Part shown: positions 7,401 to 7,664 of the stretch, in pieces
Layout of the letters: each line of letters opens with the position of its first letter
How positions within the stretch are numbered: position 1 is the stretch's first letter
Assembly (NCBI GenBank): GCA_022511055.1
Contig: JAFLSH010000144.1
Location: 1-7,664 of the forward strand
Source of the DNA: Prevotella sp.
GTDB taxonomy: Bacteria > Bacteroidota > Bacteroidia > Bacteroidales > Bacteroidaceae
DNA: 7,664 bases
Direction of reading: 5' to 3'
Notes under the pieces: generated by a model
The model's database searches: none
What the model was told of the DNA's origin: nothing
Seen by the model: only the letters and a program-made list of their open reading frames with translations
Program-made: the position numbers and the translations under genes

Positions 7401-7664
7401 CTTGGCTGTACCGTATGCCACCACAATCACTTCGTCAAGAGCGGTCTGGTCGCTGGTCAGAATGATACGCATGTTAGGGCGAGCCGTAACATCCAATGGC
7501 TCCATACCCACATACGTGATGCGAAGCGTGTTCTTGCCCTCGGGGCAGGTCAGCGAGAACTGACCGTTGGCGTTAGTAACAGTACCGACATTCGTGCCCA
7601 CGACAAGCACGGAGGCGCCAATGACAGGCTGTCCGTCGTCCTGAGAAATCACGGTACCATTGAC
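4467..7664 (-). CDS. SusC/RagA-family TonB-dependent outer-membrane transporter, 5' end outside window
   Basis: This is the outer-membrane barrel of a SusCD nutrient importer, which moves oligomers across the outer membrane using TonB energy. The frame stays open to the right edge, so the start and signal peptide are missing. The visible 1065 residues begin inside a carboxypeptidase-regulatory-like domain (1-70; VNGTV at the start, then GQPVIGASV). A TonB-box-like stretch, LDEVIVVAYGT, spans 76-86. The plug domain follows (about 90-205) with TITIRGIGS, PLYVIDGVP and the family hallmark SVLKDASASAIYGNRGANGV near 177-196. The remainder is the barrel, rich in aromatic and Asn/Gly beta-strands, ending in ITGGINVTF with the terminal Phe typical of outer-membrane barrels. 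The length suggests that only about 25-50 residues are missing, unless an N-terminal STN domain is present. The susD-like gene follows after 43 nt, so the two are almost surely co-transcribed. The family call is firm; the substrate cannot be read from the sequence. Confidence 0.97.
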   Translation of the reverse strand, partial: VNGTVISQDDGQPVIGASVLVVGTNVGTVTNANGQFSLTCPEGKNTLRITYVGMEPLDVTARPNMRIILTSDQTALDEVIVVAYGTAKRSAFTGSASEIKTSEISQHVTSTATNALIGKVAGVQAVTSSGAPGSAPTITIRGIGSYLASSQPLYVIDGVPMEQGLATVNPQDIESMSVLKDASASAIYGNRGANGVIIITTKKAKGAAQDAEVSFDAKWGSNSRLIPRYNIITDPAEYYETHYKSMFNSRYYNGYTAADAYAYADANLFNQNNGGLGYQVYTIPEGEKLIGTNFKLNPNATLGYYDGQYYYQPDNWYDETIHSAFRQEYNASVSGNTGRLSYFASAGYLNDGGQVDKSKYERYTARTNVEYQAKKWLKLTTNMAFTHRISQTASVNNDSWGSSGNMFYIANMMGAIYPLYVREKDANGNIVKKTESGRTVYDSNNTNQTRPSIVGNAVRDNAYNDYNSYADIFFGQWGAEISPIDGLKLNINLNANSINSRATELYSRFASGSTTDGEVYVESDRTFSVNQQYLASYTKTFGLHNVSLLAGYEQYKVKDQNLYGDNTHLYDPYIGELNNAKGPGKDRTVGSATDNYMTEGFLGRVTYDYNDRYFLNGSIRRDASSKFAPGHRWGTFWSAGGAWQINKEDFMQDVKWVDLLKLKVSYGENGNDQGMGWHAYADRYTTTYNDETGEYSITMSAKGNENLTWETKKSWNFGVDFSLFKYRLNGTIEYYTGKMTNLLWSKTVPLSSGLMVANYPANVGTLLNRGIEVSLDGTIVKTKDLQWNLNVALSSNHNEFTELDESIVDNGMRYSNAIYRVGGSRYQAYMIKYAGVNPETGRAQYWQALDANGNPMTNTYGVDADGNKLVIAEERLTEDITAASRYDLGTTLPKVIGGFGTTLNAYGFDVSAQFSFQLGGKYYDGSYQALMHNGISAGNAMHKDLLKAWTPENPNTDVPILSLAAADDPGVASQTPYDRFLTSSNYLCLNNLSIGYTLPKRLVNAMQVKNIRVYFAGENLFLLTKRQGLDPRVGYGIGSMTSGGGMDTGRYSATRAITGGINVTF

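Noticed and set aside
4467..7652. GTG at 7652 as the true start of the susC-like gene
   Set aside because: The same frame continues upstream to the window edge as VNGTV, which is the expected first strand of the carboxypeptidase-regulatory-like domain, and no signal peptide follows the GTG. The gene is cut by the window edge.

Overview
This window is a compact, single-strand segment of a Bacteroidota chromosome, most likely from the order Bacteroidales and possibly Prevotellaceae. The evidence is a SusC-type TonB-dependent transporter directly followed by a SusD-type lipoprotein, lipoproteins with Cys followed by acidic residues (the Bacteroidota surface-export signature), A-rich gene leaders mostly lacking Shine-Dalgarno sequences, and a streptopain-like (C10) protease with a degenerate sorting-domain-like tail of the kind common in Prevotella. 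The genus is inference only.

All four genes read on the minus strand, so transcription runs from right to left. In transcription order they are: a susC-like gene whose 5' end lies beyond the right edge (7664 to 4467); a 43-nt spacer; a susD-like gene (4423 to 2780); a 32-nt spacer; a small surface lipoprotein in the SusE/SusF position (2747 to 1884); an 82-nt gap with a perfect 12-bp hairpin and T-tract; then a secreted C10 cysteine peptidase (1801 to 122). The last 121 bases (1-121) lie downstream of the protease. They hold no gene, RNA or convincing terminator that I can see.

Together the genes look like a nutrient-acquisition locus. A surface SusCD pair would bind and import an oligomer, the third lipoprotein would help capture substrate, and the secreted protease would generate peptides. 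No carbohydrate-active enzyme is visible, so a protein or peptide substrate (as for the RagAB system of Porphyromonas gingivalis) is the most economical hypothesis. The substrate is not shown by the sequence, and neighbouring genes outside the window could change this reading.

The part most worth a second look is the gap between the lipoprotein gene and the protease gene. A strong terminator-like hairpin ends about ten bases before the protease start, leaving no obvious room for a separate promoter after it. The protease start is also the only one here with a good Shine-Dalgarno sequence. I found no mobile element, CRISPR array, tRNA or rRNA, and nothing that clearly represents a wholly new system.
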